A stretch of DNA of 64,000 nucleotides, from NCBI RefSeq assembly GCF_900129035.1, contig NZ_FQTW01000001.1, forward strand, positions 1 to 64,000, read 5' to 3'. A program made the translations under genes and the position numbers. The stretch is from Psychroflexus salarius (GTDB taxonomy: Bacteria; Bacteroidota; Bacteroidia; Flavobacteriales; Flavobacteriaceae). The notes beneath the pieces are model-generated. The model had not been told where the DNA came from and did no database searches. It worked only from the letters and a program-made list of their open reading frames with translations. Positions 46,698 through 55,440 of this stretch are shown piece after piece (position 1 is the first letter of the stretch; each line of letters opens with the position of its first letter).

Positions 46698-49121
46698 ATG
46701 AATAAGTTTATAAAACAAAATGCAAAGCATTTTTTTGTCATTCTTGGCTTCATTGCAATATCACTTGCTTTTTTTCATCCAGTTCTTCAAAACAAAATCA
46801 TCTATCAAAGTGATATTGTTCAATATATTGGCATGGCCGAGAAGCACAAAGACTTTAAAGCCAAAACAGGTGAGGAAAGTTATTGGACAGATGCCGCATT
46901 TGTAGGTATGCCAACTTATCAACTTGGGGCAAATTATCCGTATAATTATGTTAAAGAACTAGACCGGCTAATTCGATTCTTACCAAGACCAGCCGATTAT
47001 TTATTTCTGTATTTCATTGGCATTTATATTCTTTTTTTAACCTTAAAAGTGAATTATAAATATGCTATCATTGGTGCTTTAGCTTTTGGTTTTTCAACTT
47101 ATCTCATCATTATTTTGGGTGTTGGTCACAATGCAAAAGCCCATGCCATTGCTTACTTTCCTGTTGTTATTAGTGGGATTTTACTTTGTTTAAAAAACAA
47201 ACGCTTACTTGGTTTTATCACTTTGTTTTTTGGATTAGCACTAGAATTAAATGCTAACCACTTTCAAATGACCTATTACTTAATGCTGCTTTCGCTAGTG
47301 TTAGGAATTGTTTATTTTGTTGAAGCATTTAAAAATAAAAGGCTACCTCAATTATTGAAGTCAGTTGGTATAATGCTTGCTGCAACACTGTTAGCTATTG
47401 GCGTTAACTCGACACAAGTTTTAGCCACAAAGGAGTACACTGAATACAGTACAAGAGGCGATACAGGATTAACGATTAATCCAGATGGGTCTCCAAAACC
47501 TGAAACAGCTTTGAGTTATGATTATATTACTGAATATAGCTATGGTTTATTAGAAAGTTTAAACCTATTTATACCTCGGTTTATGGGTGGTTCAAGTGCT
47601 GAAGCCTTAGGTACTGATTCTGAAACTTTTAAATATTTAATGTCTCTTGAAGGTATTTCAACACAGCAAGCTTTAGGTTTTGTAGAGAGTGCACCAACCT
47701 ATTGGGGCGAACAAACCTATATTGGTGCGCCGGCTTACATTGGTGCTAGTGTTATATTCTTGTTTGTACTTGCCCTGTTTTTAGTCAATGGCAAACTGAA
47801 AAAATGGATTGTTAGTGGTATTATACTTGCACTTTTGCTTTCGTGGGGTGATAATTTTGCGATACTTACTAAATTTTTCATCAATTATATTCCTTTATAC
47901 GATAAATTTAGAGCGGTATCTTCTATACAAACTATTATAGAGTTTGTTGTTCCTATTCTTGCAGTTGTCGGCTTAGCCAAATTTTTTAATCCATCGACTA
48001 ATTTTGAATTAAAGTTAAAAGCACTAAAATATACTAGTTTAATCTTAGGGTCAATTCTTGTTATTTTATATGTCTTCAGTGGAAGTTTTGATTACAGTTC
48101 GATTAATGATGCTAGATTAATTGATCAATTAGGGCCTAATTTTATTCGGGCTTTACGTCTTGATCGTGAAGCCATGCTTACTAACGACGTATTAAGAACT
48201 CTGGCCATTTGTGTTGGTATTGCTGCTATATTATGGGCAAGTCTTAAACAAAAACTTCAGAACAACTTGGTCTTAGTTGGTTTAGGCTTAATTATAGTTA
48301 TTGATTTGGTCAGTTTTAATAAAAATTATGTCAACCAAGAAGATTTTGTTCCAGAAATCGCAATGAAACAACCCTTTGAAGCAACTTCAGTTGATAAAGT
48401 AATTAATGAGGATACAACTCATTTCAGGGTTTATGATTTAAGCTCAAGTCCTCTAAATTCTTCTCGTGCTTCTTATTTTCATAATTCTATTGGTGGCTAT
48501 CATGCGGCCAAACCTGGGCGTATTCAAGAATTGTTCGATTTTCATATTTATAAAGGCAATCAGCAAGTATTAAATATGTTAAATGTAAAATATTTTATCT
48601 TTTCAGAACAAGGTAAAGTGAGTTACCAACAAAATGAAGCAGCCCTTGGGAATGCATGGTTTGTTGAAGACCTTCAGCTAGTAAACGGTCCTAATGAAGC
48701 CATTAAGGCTTTAGATTCTACTAATCTGAAATCTACTGCAGTTATTGAAAACGCTTTCAAATCTGAAGTTCCTCAAACTTCTTTCCAGTTGAAGTCAACA
48801 GATCAAATTAAACTTACTAATTATCAACTCAATGAACTAACTTACACTTATAATCTTAGTAATGATGCTGTGGCTGTATTTTCTGAATTATATTATCCGA
48901 AAGGCTGGAAAGCTTATATTGATGGTCAGAAAATTAATCATTTTAGAGCTAATTATATCTTACGTGCAGCATATTTACCACAAGGGAACCACACATTAGT
49001 ATTTAAATTTGAGCCTGACGTTATTACAACTGGAAACAAAATAACGCTTGCGAGTTATGGTTTATTTATTCTGGTATTAATCGGTGCTTTTGTTTACAAG
49101 TCTAAGCAAGAAACTAAATGA
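46698..49121 (+). CDS. YfhO family membrane protein (GT-C-like)
   Basis: 807 residues with about 12 membrane helices and a C-terminal periplasmic domain (about residues 550-780). The N-terminal YQSDIVQYIGMAEKHKDFKAKTGEESYWTDAAFVGMPTYQ carries the acidic pair expected in GT-C glycosyltransferases; the tail SELYYPKGWKAYIDG is the YfhO signature. YfhO proteins glycosylate lipoteichoic acid or related envelope glycolipids in Firmicutes. Here the acceptor is unknown. Its stop overlaps the GT4 start by 4 bases, so they are translationally coupled. Confidence 0.92.
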   Translation: MNKFIKQNAKHFFVILGFIAISLAFFHPVLQNKIIYQSDIVQYIGMAEKHKDFKAKTGEESYWTDAAFVGMPTYQLGANYPYNYVKELDRLIRFLPRPADYLFLYFIGIYILFLTLKVNYKYAIIGALAFGFSTYLIIILGVGHNAKAHAIAYFPVVISGILLCLKNKRLLGFITLFFGLALELNANHFQMTYYLMLLSLVLGIVYFVEAFKNKRLPQLLKSVGIMLAATLLAIGVNSTQVLATKEYTEYSTRGDTGLTINPDGSPKPETALSYDYITEYSYGLLESLNLFIPRFMGGSSAEALGTDSETFKYLMSLEGISTQQALGFVESAPTYWGEQTYIGAPAYIGASVIFLFVLALFLVNGKLKKWIVSGIILALLLSWGDNFAILTKFFINYIPLYDKFRAVSSIQTIIEFVVPILAVVGLAKFFNPSTNFELKLKALKYTSLILGSILVILYVFSGSFDYSSINDARLIDQLGPNFIRALRLDREAMLTNDVLRTLAICVGIAAILWASLKQKLQNNLVLVGLGLIIVIDLVSFNKNYVNQEDFVPEIAMKQPFEATSVDKVINEDTTHFRVYDLSSSPLNSSRASYFHNSIGGYHAAKPGRIQELFDFHIYKGNQQVLNMLNVKYFIFSEQGKVSYQQNEAALGNAWFVEDLQLVNGPNEAIKALDSTNLKSTAVIENAFKSEVPQTSFQLKSTDQIKLTNYQLNELTYTYNLSNDAVAVFSELYYPKGWKAYIDGQKINHFRANYILRAAYLPQGNHTLVFKFEPDVITTGNKITLASYGLFILVLIGAFVYKSKQETK

Positions 49122-50398
49122 AAAAGGTCTTAATTATAACCTATTATTGGCCGCCTGCTGGTGGTCCTGGTGTACAGCGTTGGTTGAAGTTTTCTAAATA
49201 TTTACCAGATTTTGGTATACAACCGATTGTCTACAAGCCTAAAAACCCACATTACCCAACGCAAGATCAAAGCCTGAATTTAGAGGTTTCTTCTAAAGTA
49301 AAAGTGATTGAAAAAGCAATATTTGAACCCTATAGCTTTGCTAAAATTTTATCTAAATCTGATACAGAAAGCTTAAGTAAAGGTTTAATTAAATCTCCAA
49401 AAAAGCAGTCAAAATTACAAGAAAGTTTACTTTATGTTCGTGGTAATTATTTTATCCCTGATGCGCGAAAATTTTGGGTTTCACCTTCGGTTAAGTTTTT
49501 AGCAAAATATATTAGTAAACACCAAATTGACTGTATTATTACAACTGGACCTCCGCATAGCCTGCACTTAATCGGTCAACAGTTAAAAATTAAATTTAAC
49601 GATTTAAAGTGGATAGCAGATTTTCGAGATCCTTGGACGAATATTGGCTACCATAATGAATTAAAATTAACTGAAGCTTCAGCTAAAAAACATCAGCAAC
49701 TAGAACAAGAAGTGCTGGACCAAGCCGATGCGCTTTTAGTGACTAGTTTTGAAACACAGCGTGAATTTCAGTCAAAAACTCAAACACCAGTTAACTTAAT
49801 TACCAATGGTTTTGATGATGAATCGGTTCGCGTTGAAGACCTTGACGAACAATTTTCATTAGCGCATATTGGTTCTTTATTAAGTCAGCGTAATCCTCAG
49901 CTTTTATGGGAAGTTTTGGCTGAATTAATCGATGAACTTGAAAATTTTAAACAGTTTTTTGAACTCAGGTTGGTTGGTAATGTTAGCGAGCAAGTTATTG
50001 ATTCTATTAATAAGTTTGGCTTAAAAGATTATGTTAGTTTAATAGGTTATGTTAATCACCAAAAAGCTATTGAAATTCAACAAAGCGCTCAGGTTTTACT
50101 GTTAATCGAGATTAATAGTGAAGAAACAAAAGGTATCATTCCAGGGAAATTGTTTGAGTATATGAATGCTAAACGCCCAATTTTAGCCATCGGTCCTGAA
50201 AACTGGGATGTTAAGCGACTTGTTGATGAAACATCTTCTGGTACAGTTTTTACTTACAATGACAAACAAAAGCTTAAAGCACAAATCACAACCGATTTCA
50301 AAGCCTATTTGAATGGTAAACTAATTGTAAATTCTACTAACATTAACCAATTTAGTAGAAAGAATTTAACTGAGAATTTATCTAAAGTTATAAAATAA
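49118..50398 (+). CDS. Family 4 glycosyltransferase
   Basis: 426 residues, GT-B fold. The N-terminus ITYYWPPAGGPGVQRWLKFSKYL is typical of the GT4-like acceptor domain, and the C-terminus contains EETKGIIPGKLFEYMNAKRPILAIGP, the nucleotide-sugar-binding E-x7-E type motif. No signal peptide: it acts in the cytosol on a lipid or polysaccharide precursor. Its overlap with yfhO suggests both modify the same envelope glycan. Confidence 0.9.
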   Translation: MKKVLIITYYWPPAGGPGVQRWLKFSKYLPDFGIQPIVYKPKNPHYPTQDQSLNLEVSSKVKVIEKAIFEPYSFAKILSKSDTESLSKGLIKSPKKQSKLQESLLYVRGNYFIPDARKFWVSPSVKFLAKYISKHQIDCIITTGPPHSLHLIGQQLKIKFNDLKWIADFRDPWTNIGYHNELKLTEASAKKHQQLEQEVLDQADALLVTSFETQREFQSKTQTPVNLITNGFDDESVRVEDLDEQFSLAHIGSLLSQRNPQLLWEVLAELIDELENFKQFFELRLVGNVSEQVIDSINKFGLKDYVSLIGYVNHQKAIEIQQSAQVLLLIEINSEETKGIIPGKLFEYMNAKRPILAIGPENWDVKRLVDETSSGTVFTYNDKQKLKAQITTDFKAYLNGKLIVNSTNINQFSRKNLTENLSKVIK

Positions 50399-50436
50399 AA
50401 TTAAAAATTAATTTTATAAATCACTGGTTGACTCAA

Positions 50437-53226
50437 TTAAATTTTTTCTTTTAAAAATTGTCCTGTTAATGAATGTTTAGATTTAGCAACTTCTTCAGGC
50501 GTTCCAGAACAAACAAGTTCACCACCATGAATACCGCCTTTAGGTCCTAAATCAACAATATGGTCTGCACACTTAATTAAATCTAGGTTATGCTCAATTA
50601 CAATGACCGAATGTCCTTTTTCGATCAAAGCATAAAATGATTTTAATAATTTATTGATGTCGTGAAAATGTAATCCTGTAGTTGGTTCATCAAAAATAAA
50701 TAAGCATTTGTCTTTAGTTTGGCCTTTGCTCAAAAATGCAGCCAGTTTAATTCGTTGCGCTTCACCACCTGAAAGTGTAGATGAACTTTGACCTAGCTTT
50801 ACGTAATCTAAGCCAACATCTTTTAAAGGCTGTAATTTTTTTACGATTTTATGCTCTTCATTCGTTTCAAAAAAGCTTATAGCTTCTGAAACACTTAAAT
50901 TTAAAACATCATGAATACTTTTATCATTAAAGGTAACTTCTAAAACTTCATCTTTAAATCGTTTGCCATGACAGGTTTCACACTCAAGGTGAACGTCAGC
51001 CATAAACTGCATTTCTATCGTTACTTCGCCTTCACCTTGACAAGTCTCACATCGTCCGGCATCAACATTAAAACTAAAATGCTTAGGCTTAAAATTACGT
51101 AATTTGGCAAGTTTTTGACTCGCAAATAAGTTACGAATGTCATCGTAAGCTTTAATATAAGTTACTGGATTTGAGCGAGATGAACGACCAATCGGGTTTT
51201 GGTCTACATACTCAACCTGTTTAATATGTTTAAAATTTCCTTCTAATTCATCAAATTGGCCAACCTTTGTCCCATAACCACCATTGGTTTTTATCAAAGC
51301 TGGATATAATATATTTTTTACTAAAGTACTTTTTCCGCTACCTGACATTCCGGTGACAAGTGTTAAGCAATCTAAAGGAAAGCTAACGTCAATATTTTTT
51401 AAATTATTAGCTCGTGCACCTTTAACTTTTACAAATGATTTAGTTTTTTTTCTCTTTTGAGGTACTTCAATTTGTAAGGATTGATTTAAGTATTTAGCGG
51501 TTAAAGATGAACTTTTCAAGATTTGTTTATAAGTTCCTTCTGCAACAACTTGGCCACCATTAATTCCGGCTTCAGGACCAATATCTATAATATAATCTGC
51601 AGCTTTCATGATATCTTCATCATGTTCAACAACAATAACAGTATTACCCAAATCGCGAAGGTTTTTAAGAACTTTTATTAATCGGTCGTTGTCTTCAGAA
51701 TGTAAACCAATTGAAGGCTCATCTAATATATACATAGAACCGACCAAACTGCTACCTAATGAAGTAGCGAGGTTGATGCGCTGTGATTCACCGCCAGAAA
51801 GTGTATTTGATTTACGGTTTAAAGTTAAATAATCTAAGCCAACATCATGTAAAAAGGCAAGGCGAGACTTGATTTCTTTTAGAAGACGTTGCCCAACATT
51901 TTCTTGATACGAATTGAGCTTTAAATTATTAAAAAATAAGCGGACTTCATCAATAGGTAAGTCGACTAATTCTGAAATACTTTTACCGTTAATTTTTACA
52001 AAATTAGCTTCAGGTTTAAGACGTTTTCCTCCACAAACTTTACATCTAGTTTTTCCGCGATAACGTGATAATAGAACTCGATTTTGAATCTTATAAGCTT
52101 TAGATTCAACTTTGCTGAAGAATTCGTTGATTCCTGTTATATATTGATTGCCATTCCATAAAATATTTTTTTGTTCGTCGCTCAATTTGAAATAAGGGCG
52201 ATGAATAGGAAAATCGAATTTATTGGCATATTGTATGAGTTGGTCTTTGTACCAACCTAAAGTATCGCCACGCCAAGGTGCAATGGCATTTTCGTAAATA
52301 CTTAAGCCAGTGTTAGGAATCACTAAATCTTCATCAATATCAATCACATCACCATAACCATCACATTTTGGGCAAGCGCCAAGCGGATTATTAAAGCTGA
52401 ATAAATGCTCGTTAGGTTCTGTAAACTGCATGCCATCAAGCTCAAATTTATTATTGAAATCTTGCCGTTCACTCGATTTATAATCTTCAAGAACTACATT
52501 TCCTTGCCCCTCAAAAAAAGCATTTTGAATGGCATCGGCTAAACGATTGTAAAAATCGTCTTCATGCTTAACCACAATCCGGTCAACAACTAGTTCAAAT
52601 TTCTCATTTTTTTTTAGTTGGTCTAATTCAATCTGGTCTATGCGTTCAACTTTAGCATTGCGTTTAATTCGGCTAAAACCTTGCTGCTGTAGGATTTTAA
52701 TTTGTTCAGCAGCGGTTCGTCCTTTTTTTAATTGAATTGGCGCCAATAGCAGTAATCGTTGACCTTCTTCATAGTTTTTAACTGCGTCAACAACATCACT
52801 GACACGATGTTTTTTAACTTTTTGTCCAGAAATAGGCGAAAAAGTTTCCCCAATACGAGCATAAAGTAACTTCAAATAATCGTAAATTTCAGTTGAAGTT
52901 CCTACCGTAGAACGTGGATTAGTCGAGTTAACTTTTTGTTCAATAGCAATCGCTGGAGCAATTCCTTTAATATATTCAACTTTAGGCTTATTCAACCGAC
53001 CTAAAAATTGTCTTGCATAAGCCGATAAACTTTCAACATAACGCCTTTGACCTTCAGCATATAAGGTGTCAAAAGCGAGCGATGACTTTCCAGAACCAGA
53101 TAAACCTGTAATTACAACGAGTTTATTTCTAGGAATTGCTACATCAATACCTTTTAAATTGTGAAGCTCGGCGCCTTTAATAACTATAAAGTCCTTTGGG
53201 TTAAGATCGTCAATCGATTGTTTCAT
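50437..53226 (-). CDS. uvrA: Excinuclease ABC subunit A
   Basis: 929 residues. It has two ABC modules: Walker [16 protein letters not shown] and [15 protein letters not shown], two signature motifs [17 protein letters not shown] and [17 protein letters not shown], two Walker B motifs ([23 protein letters not shown]). Zinc modules are CPKC with CKVCGGKR and [12 protein letters not shown]. Damage recognition with UvrB. The ATG at 53224-53226 gives the family start ([22 protein letters not shown]). It stands alone; uvrB is at 21866. Confidence 0.97.
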   Translation of the reverse strand: MKQSIDDLNPKDFIVIKGAELHNLKGIDVAIPRNKLVVITGLSGSGKSSLAFDTLYAEGQRRYVESLSAYARQFLGRLNKPKVEYIKGIAPAIAIEQKVNSTNPRSTVGTSTEIYDYLKLLYARIGETFSPISGQKVKKHRVSDVVDAVKNYEEGQRLLLLAPIQLKKGRTAAEQIKILQQQGFSRIKRNAKVERIDQIELDQLKKNEKFELVVDRIVVKHEDDFYNRLADAIQNAFFEGQGNVVLEDYKSSERQDFNNKFELDGMQFTEPNEHLFSFNNPLGACPKCDGYGDVIDIDEDLVIPNTGLSIYENAIAPWRGDTLGWYKDQLIQYANKFDFPIHRPYFKLSDEQKNILWNGNQYITGINEFFSKVESKAYKIQNRVLLSRYRGKTRCKVCGGKRLKPEANFVKINGKSISELVDLPIDEVRLFFNNLKLNSYQENVGQRLLKEIKSRLAFLHDVGLDYLTLNRKSNTLSGGESQRINLATSLGSSLVGSMYILDEPSIGLHSEDNDRLIKVLKNLRDLGNTVIVVEHDEDIMKAADYIIDIGPEAGINGGQVVAEGTYKQILKSSSLTAKYLNQSLQIEVPQKRKKTKSFVKVKGARANNLKNIDVSFPLDCLTLVTGMSGSGKSTLVKNILYPALIKTNGGYGTKVGQFDELEGNFKHIKQVEYVDQNPIGRSSRSNPVTYIKAYDDIRNLFASQKLAKLRNFKPKHFSFNVDAGRCETCQGEGEVTIEMQFMADVHLECETCHGKRFKDEVLEVTFNDKSIHDVLNLSVSEAISFFETNEEHKIVKKLQPLKDVGLDYVKLGQSSSTLSGGEAQRIKLAAFLSKGQTKDKCLFIFDEPTTGLHFHDINKLLKSFYALIEKGHSVIVIEHNLDLIKCADHIVDLGPKGGIHGGELVCSGTPEEVAKSKHSLTGQFLKEKI

Positions 53227-53424
53227 AATTTGTCTTAGACTTACAAAGATACGTATTCTACAAGGGTAATTTCAACTGAAAAACATCGTGAATTATGTTA
53301 AATTATTTAAGATTCATTGAAGTCTTTTAATTTAATTTATATATTAGCAACTAATTCAAAATCAAAAGCCTATAAAATAACACTACTCTAATTTATATTA
53401 TCAAATTTTAGAAACTTGAGTGTT

Positions 53425-54012
53425 ATGGGTAATTTAGCAACAATACCAGAGTCAACCTTAGTTAAACAATATATTGCAGGAGACGAAAAGTCTTTAGCGA
53501 TGTTAATAAACAGGCATGAGCAAAAAATTTTTGGATTTATATATTCAAAGGTTAAAAACAAAGCAATTGCTGAAGATGTGTTTCAAGAAACATTTATTAA
53601 GGTTATTAAAACCCTAAAGCGCGGAAAATATAATGAAGAAGGTAAATTTTTACCTTGGGTGATGCGTATTGCTCATAATTTAGTGATTGATCACTTTAGA
53701 AAATCAAATCGTTTACCAAAATTTGATTGTAATGGTGATTTTGAAATTTTTGATGTCATTTCAAATGATGAACTTGATGCCGAACACCGTTTGGTTAAAT
53801 CTCAAATTGAAGGTGATTTACATGAATTGATAAAAATTTTGCCTCAAGATCAATTTGAAGTCCTTCAAATGCGAATTTTTAAAGAAATGAGTTTTAAAGA
53901 AATAGCTTTGCGGACTGACGTCAGTATTAACACGGCGCTTGGACGTATGCGCTATGCTCTGATTAACCTACGCAAAGCTGTAGAAGCCAATCAAATAATT
54001 TTGACAAATTAA
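53425..54012 (+). CDS. RNA polymerase sigma-70 family factor (ECF type)
   Basis: About 195 residues. Region 2 has FGFIYSKVKNKAIAEDVFQETFIKVIK and FLPWVMRIAHNLVIDHFRK; region 4 has LPQDQFEVLQMRIFKEMSFKEIALRTDVSINTALGRMRYALINLRK. The ATG at 53425 (GNLATIPESTLVKQYIAGDEK) is preferred to a TTG 9 bases earlier. No anti-sigma gene is adjacent. This class is a conserved, stand-alone sigma factor in Flavobacteriia. It is followed by a 50-residue gene and a terminator. Confidence 0.92.
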   Translation: MGNLATIPESTLVKQYIAGDEKSLAMLINRHEQKIFGFIYSKVKNKAIAEDVFQETFIKVIKTLKRGKYNEEGKFLPWVMRIAHNLVIDHFRKSNRLPKFDCNGDFEIFDVISNDELDAEHRLVKSQIEGDLHELIKILPQDQFEVLQMRIFKEMSFKEIALRTDVSINTALGRMRYALINLRKAVEANQIILTN

Positions 54013-54062
54013 TGCAATAATTTGAAATTAAGTTCGTTATAAGCTTGAATCAAATTCAAATT

Positions 54063-54215
54063 ATGACGAAAAATTACCCACAAAATTGTTTTACAGACTC
54101 AGCCGTTGAGTGTTTGCGCCCTAAGAGATCTACGGTAAAATTTCTCTTAGATTATTCAAAATCGTTAAAAGTTGTTTCAACAAAATTTGGTGATTTTGAA
54201 ACGATTCAGAATTAG
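54063..54215 (+). CDS. Small conserved protein downstream of the sigma factor
   Basis: 50 codons from ATG at 54063 to TAG at 54213-54215. The translation begins MTKNYPQNCFTDSAVECLRP and contains KFLLDYSKSLKVV, which has the look of small basic, helical proteins found after this sigma factor in related genomes (xxLRPxxxTVxFLLxYSKxL). It lies 50 bases after the sigma stop and is closed by a terminator inside the end of nth, so it is likely cotranscribed with the sigma gene. Role unknown; a partner or regulator of the sigma factor is possible but unproven. Confidence 0.72.
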   Translation: MTKNYPQNCFTDSAVECLRPKRSTVKFLLDYSKSLKVVSTKFGDFETIQN

Positions 54216-54243
54216 CCTGAAATCATAACAAACATTACTGTTT

Positions 54244-54912
54244 TTAAGCCTGCTTTTTGCGGGCTTTTTTTTCGTAGGCATTAATAACCGATTTTCGACC
54301 AATGGTTTTGGTAATCACGTCTTTATTTAGATCCCAACCACGTGCAGGCGAGTACTCGCGACCATACCAAATTATTTGTAAATGTAAATCATTCCAAACG
54401 CTTTTTGGAAACAATCGCTTAGCATCGCGTTCAGTTTGTACTACATTTTTACCTGTACTTAATCCCCAACGATACATCAGTCTATGAATATGCGTATCGA
54501 CCGGAAAAGTTGGTATACCAAAGGCTTGTGCTAAAACAACGCTAGCTGTTTTATGCCCAACAGCTGGTAGTTCTTCTAAATCTTCAAAATTTTGCGGGAC
54601 TAAACCTTGATGCTTATCAATTAAAATTTGAGATAAGCCATGAATTCCTTTAGATTTCATAGGTGATAAACCCACTGGTTTAATGATTTCTCTGATTTCT
54701 TCAACCGAAAGCCTAATCATATCATAAGGATTATCAGCTTTAGCAAATAAAAGCGGTGTAATTTGGTTGACTTTTACATCAGTGCTTTGAGCCGACAATA
54801 AAACAGCAATCAACAAAGTATAAGGATCTTTGTGATCTAAAGGAACCGGAATACTTGGGTATAATTCCTTTAACGTATTTATAACGAAATCTACTTTTTC
54901 TGTTTTTTTCAT
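54244..54912 (-). CDS. nth: Endonuclease III-like base-excision glycosylase, no iron-sulfur cluster
   Basis: 222 residues from the ATG at 54910-54912; the longer frame to 54975 would overlap the start of bcp. The helix-hairpin-helix ELPAVGHKTASVVL carries catalytic Lys121, and FPVDTHIHR carries Asp139. The C-terminus is LQIIWYGREYSPARGWDLNKDVITKTIGRK..., where E. coli Nth has the four cluster cysteines. None are present here. It should still cut oxidised pyrimidines. Divergent from bcp with 29 bases between the start codons. Confidence 0.92.
   Translation of the reverse strand: MKKTEKVDFVINTLKELYPSIPVPLDHKDPYTLLIAVLLSAQSTDVKVNQITPLLFAKADNPYDMIRLSVEEIREIIKPVGLSPMKSKGIHGLSQILIDKHQGLVPQNFEDLEELPAVGHKTASVVLAQAFGIPTFPVDTHIHRLMYRWGLSTGKNVVQTERDAKRLFPKSVWNDLHLQIIWYGREYSPARGWDLNKDVITKTIGRKSVINAYEKKARKKQA
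54247..54272 (+). terminator. Terminator for the sigma/small-gene transcript, inside nth
   Basis: AGCCTGC pairs with GCGGGCT (one G-U) around a five-T loop and is followed by eight T residues. It lies within the last codons of the convergent nth gene, which encode the basic tail KKARKKQA. Confidence 0.85.
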
Positions 54913-54941
54913 TTGTTGTAATTTTAAACAAAAATAAGCAT

Positions 54942-55391
54942 ATGACAACATTAAAAGTAGGCGATCAAGCCCCAAATTTTTCAGCAGAAGATCAAGATGG
55001 AAATTTACATCAACTCAGTGACTATAAAGGTCATAAATTAGTGGTGTTTTTTTACCCAAAAGCGAGTACGCCAGGTTGTACTGCCGAAGCTTGTAATTTA
55101 CGCGATAACTGGCAAAGTTTTCAAAATGAAGGATATAAAATACTAGGCGTGAGTGCTGATTCTAAAAAAAGGCAACAAAATTTTAAAAACAAATACGAGC
55201 TTCCGTTTCCCTTATTGGCCGATGAAGACAAATCTGTTATTGAAGCTTTTGGGGTTTGGGGACCAAAAAAGTTTATGGGTAAAGAGTATGATGGAATTCA
55301 CAGGACTACGTTTGTGATTGATGAAGACAGTAAACTTAAAGACGTTATTACTAAAGTAAAAACCAAAGCTCATACCGAGCAGATTTTATAA
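54942..55391 (+). CDS. bcp: Thioredoxin-dependent thiol peroxidase (BCP/PrxQ type)
   Basis: 149 residues. Peroxidatic Cys46 and resolving Cys51 lie in FFYPKASTPGCTAEACNLRD, the PrxQ arrangement of an atypical 2-Cys enzyme. Reduces hydroperoxides in the cytosol. Complete length. Divergent from nth. Confidence 0.96.
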   Translation: MTTLKVGDQAPNFSAEDQDGNLHQLSDYKGHKLVVFFYPKASTPGCTAEACNLRDNWQSFQNEGYKILGVSADSKKRQQNFKNKYELPFPLLADEDKSVIEAFGVWGPKKFMGKEYDGIHRTTFVIDEDSKLKDVITKVKTKAHTEQIL

Positions 55392-55407
55392 TGTTATTAC
55401 ATGATTT

Positions 55408-55440
55408 AAAACTCTAAATCATTTTATGGTTTAGAGTTTT
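55408..55440. terminator. Bidirectional terminator between bcp and the TonB receptor
   Basis: AAAACTCTAA pairs perfectly with TTAGAGTTTT around a 13-base loop, with A/T runs on both sides. It lies between convergent genes, and its right arm includes the receptor stop codon. Confidence 0.78.

Noticed and set aside
50399-50436. Terminator between the convergent GT4 and uvrA genes
   Set aside because: Only A/T-rich sequence with no stable stem is seen in the 38-base gap.
54913-54975. N-terminal extension of nth overlapping bcp
   Set aside because: It overlaps the divergent bcp start, and the family N-terminus begins at the ATG at 54912.
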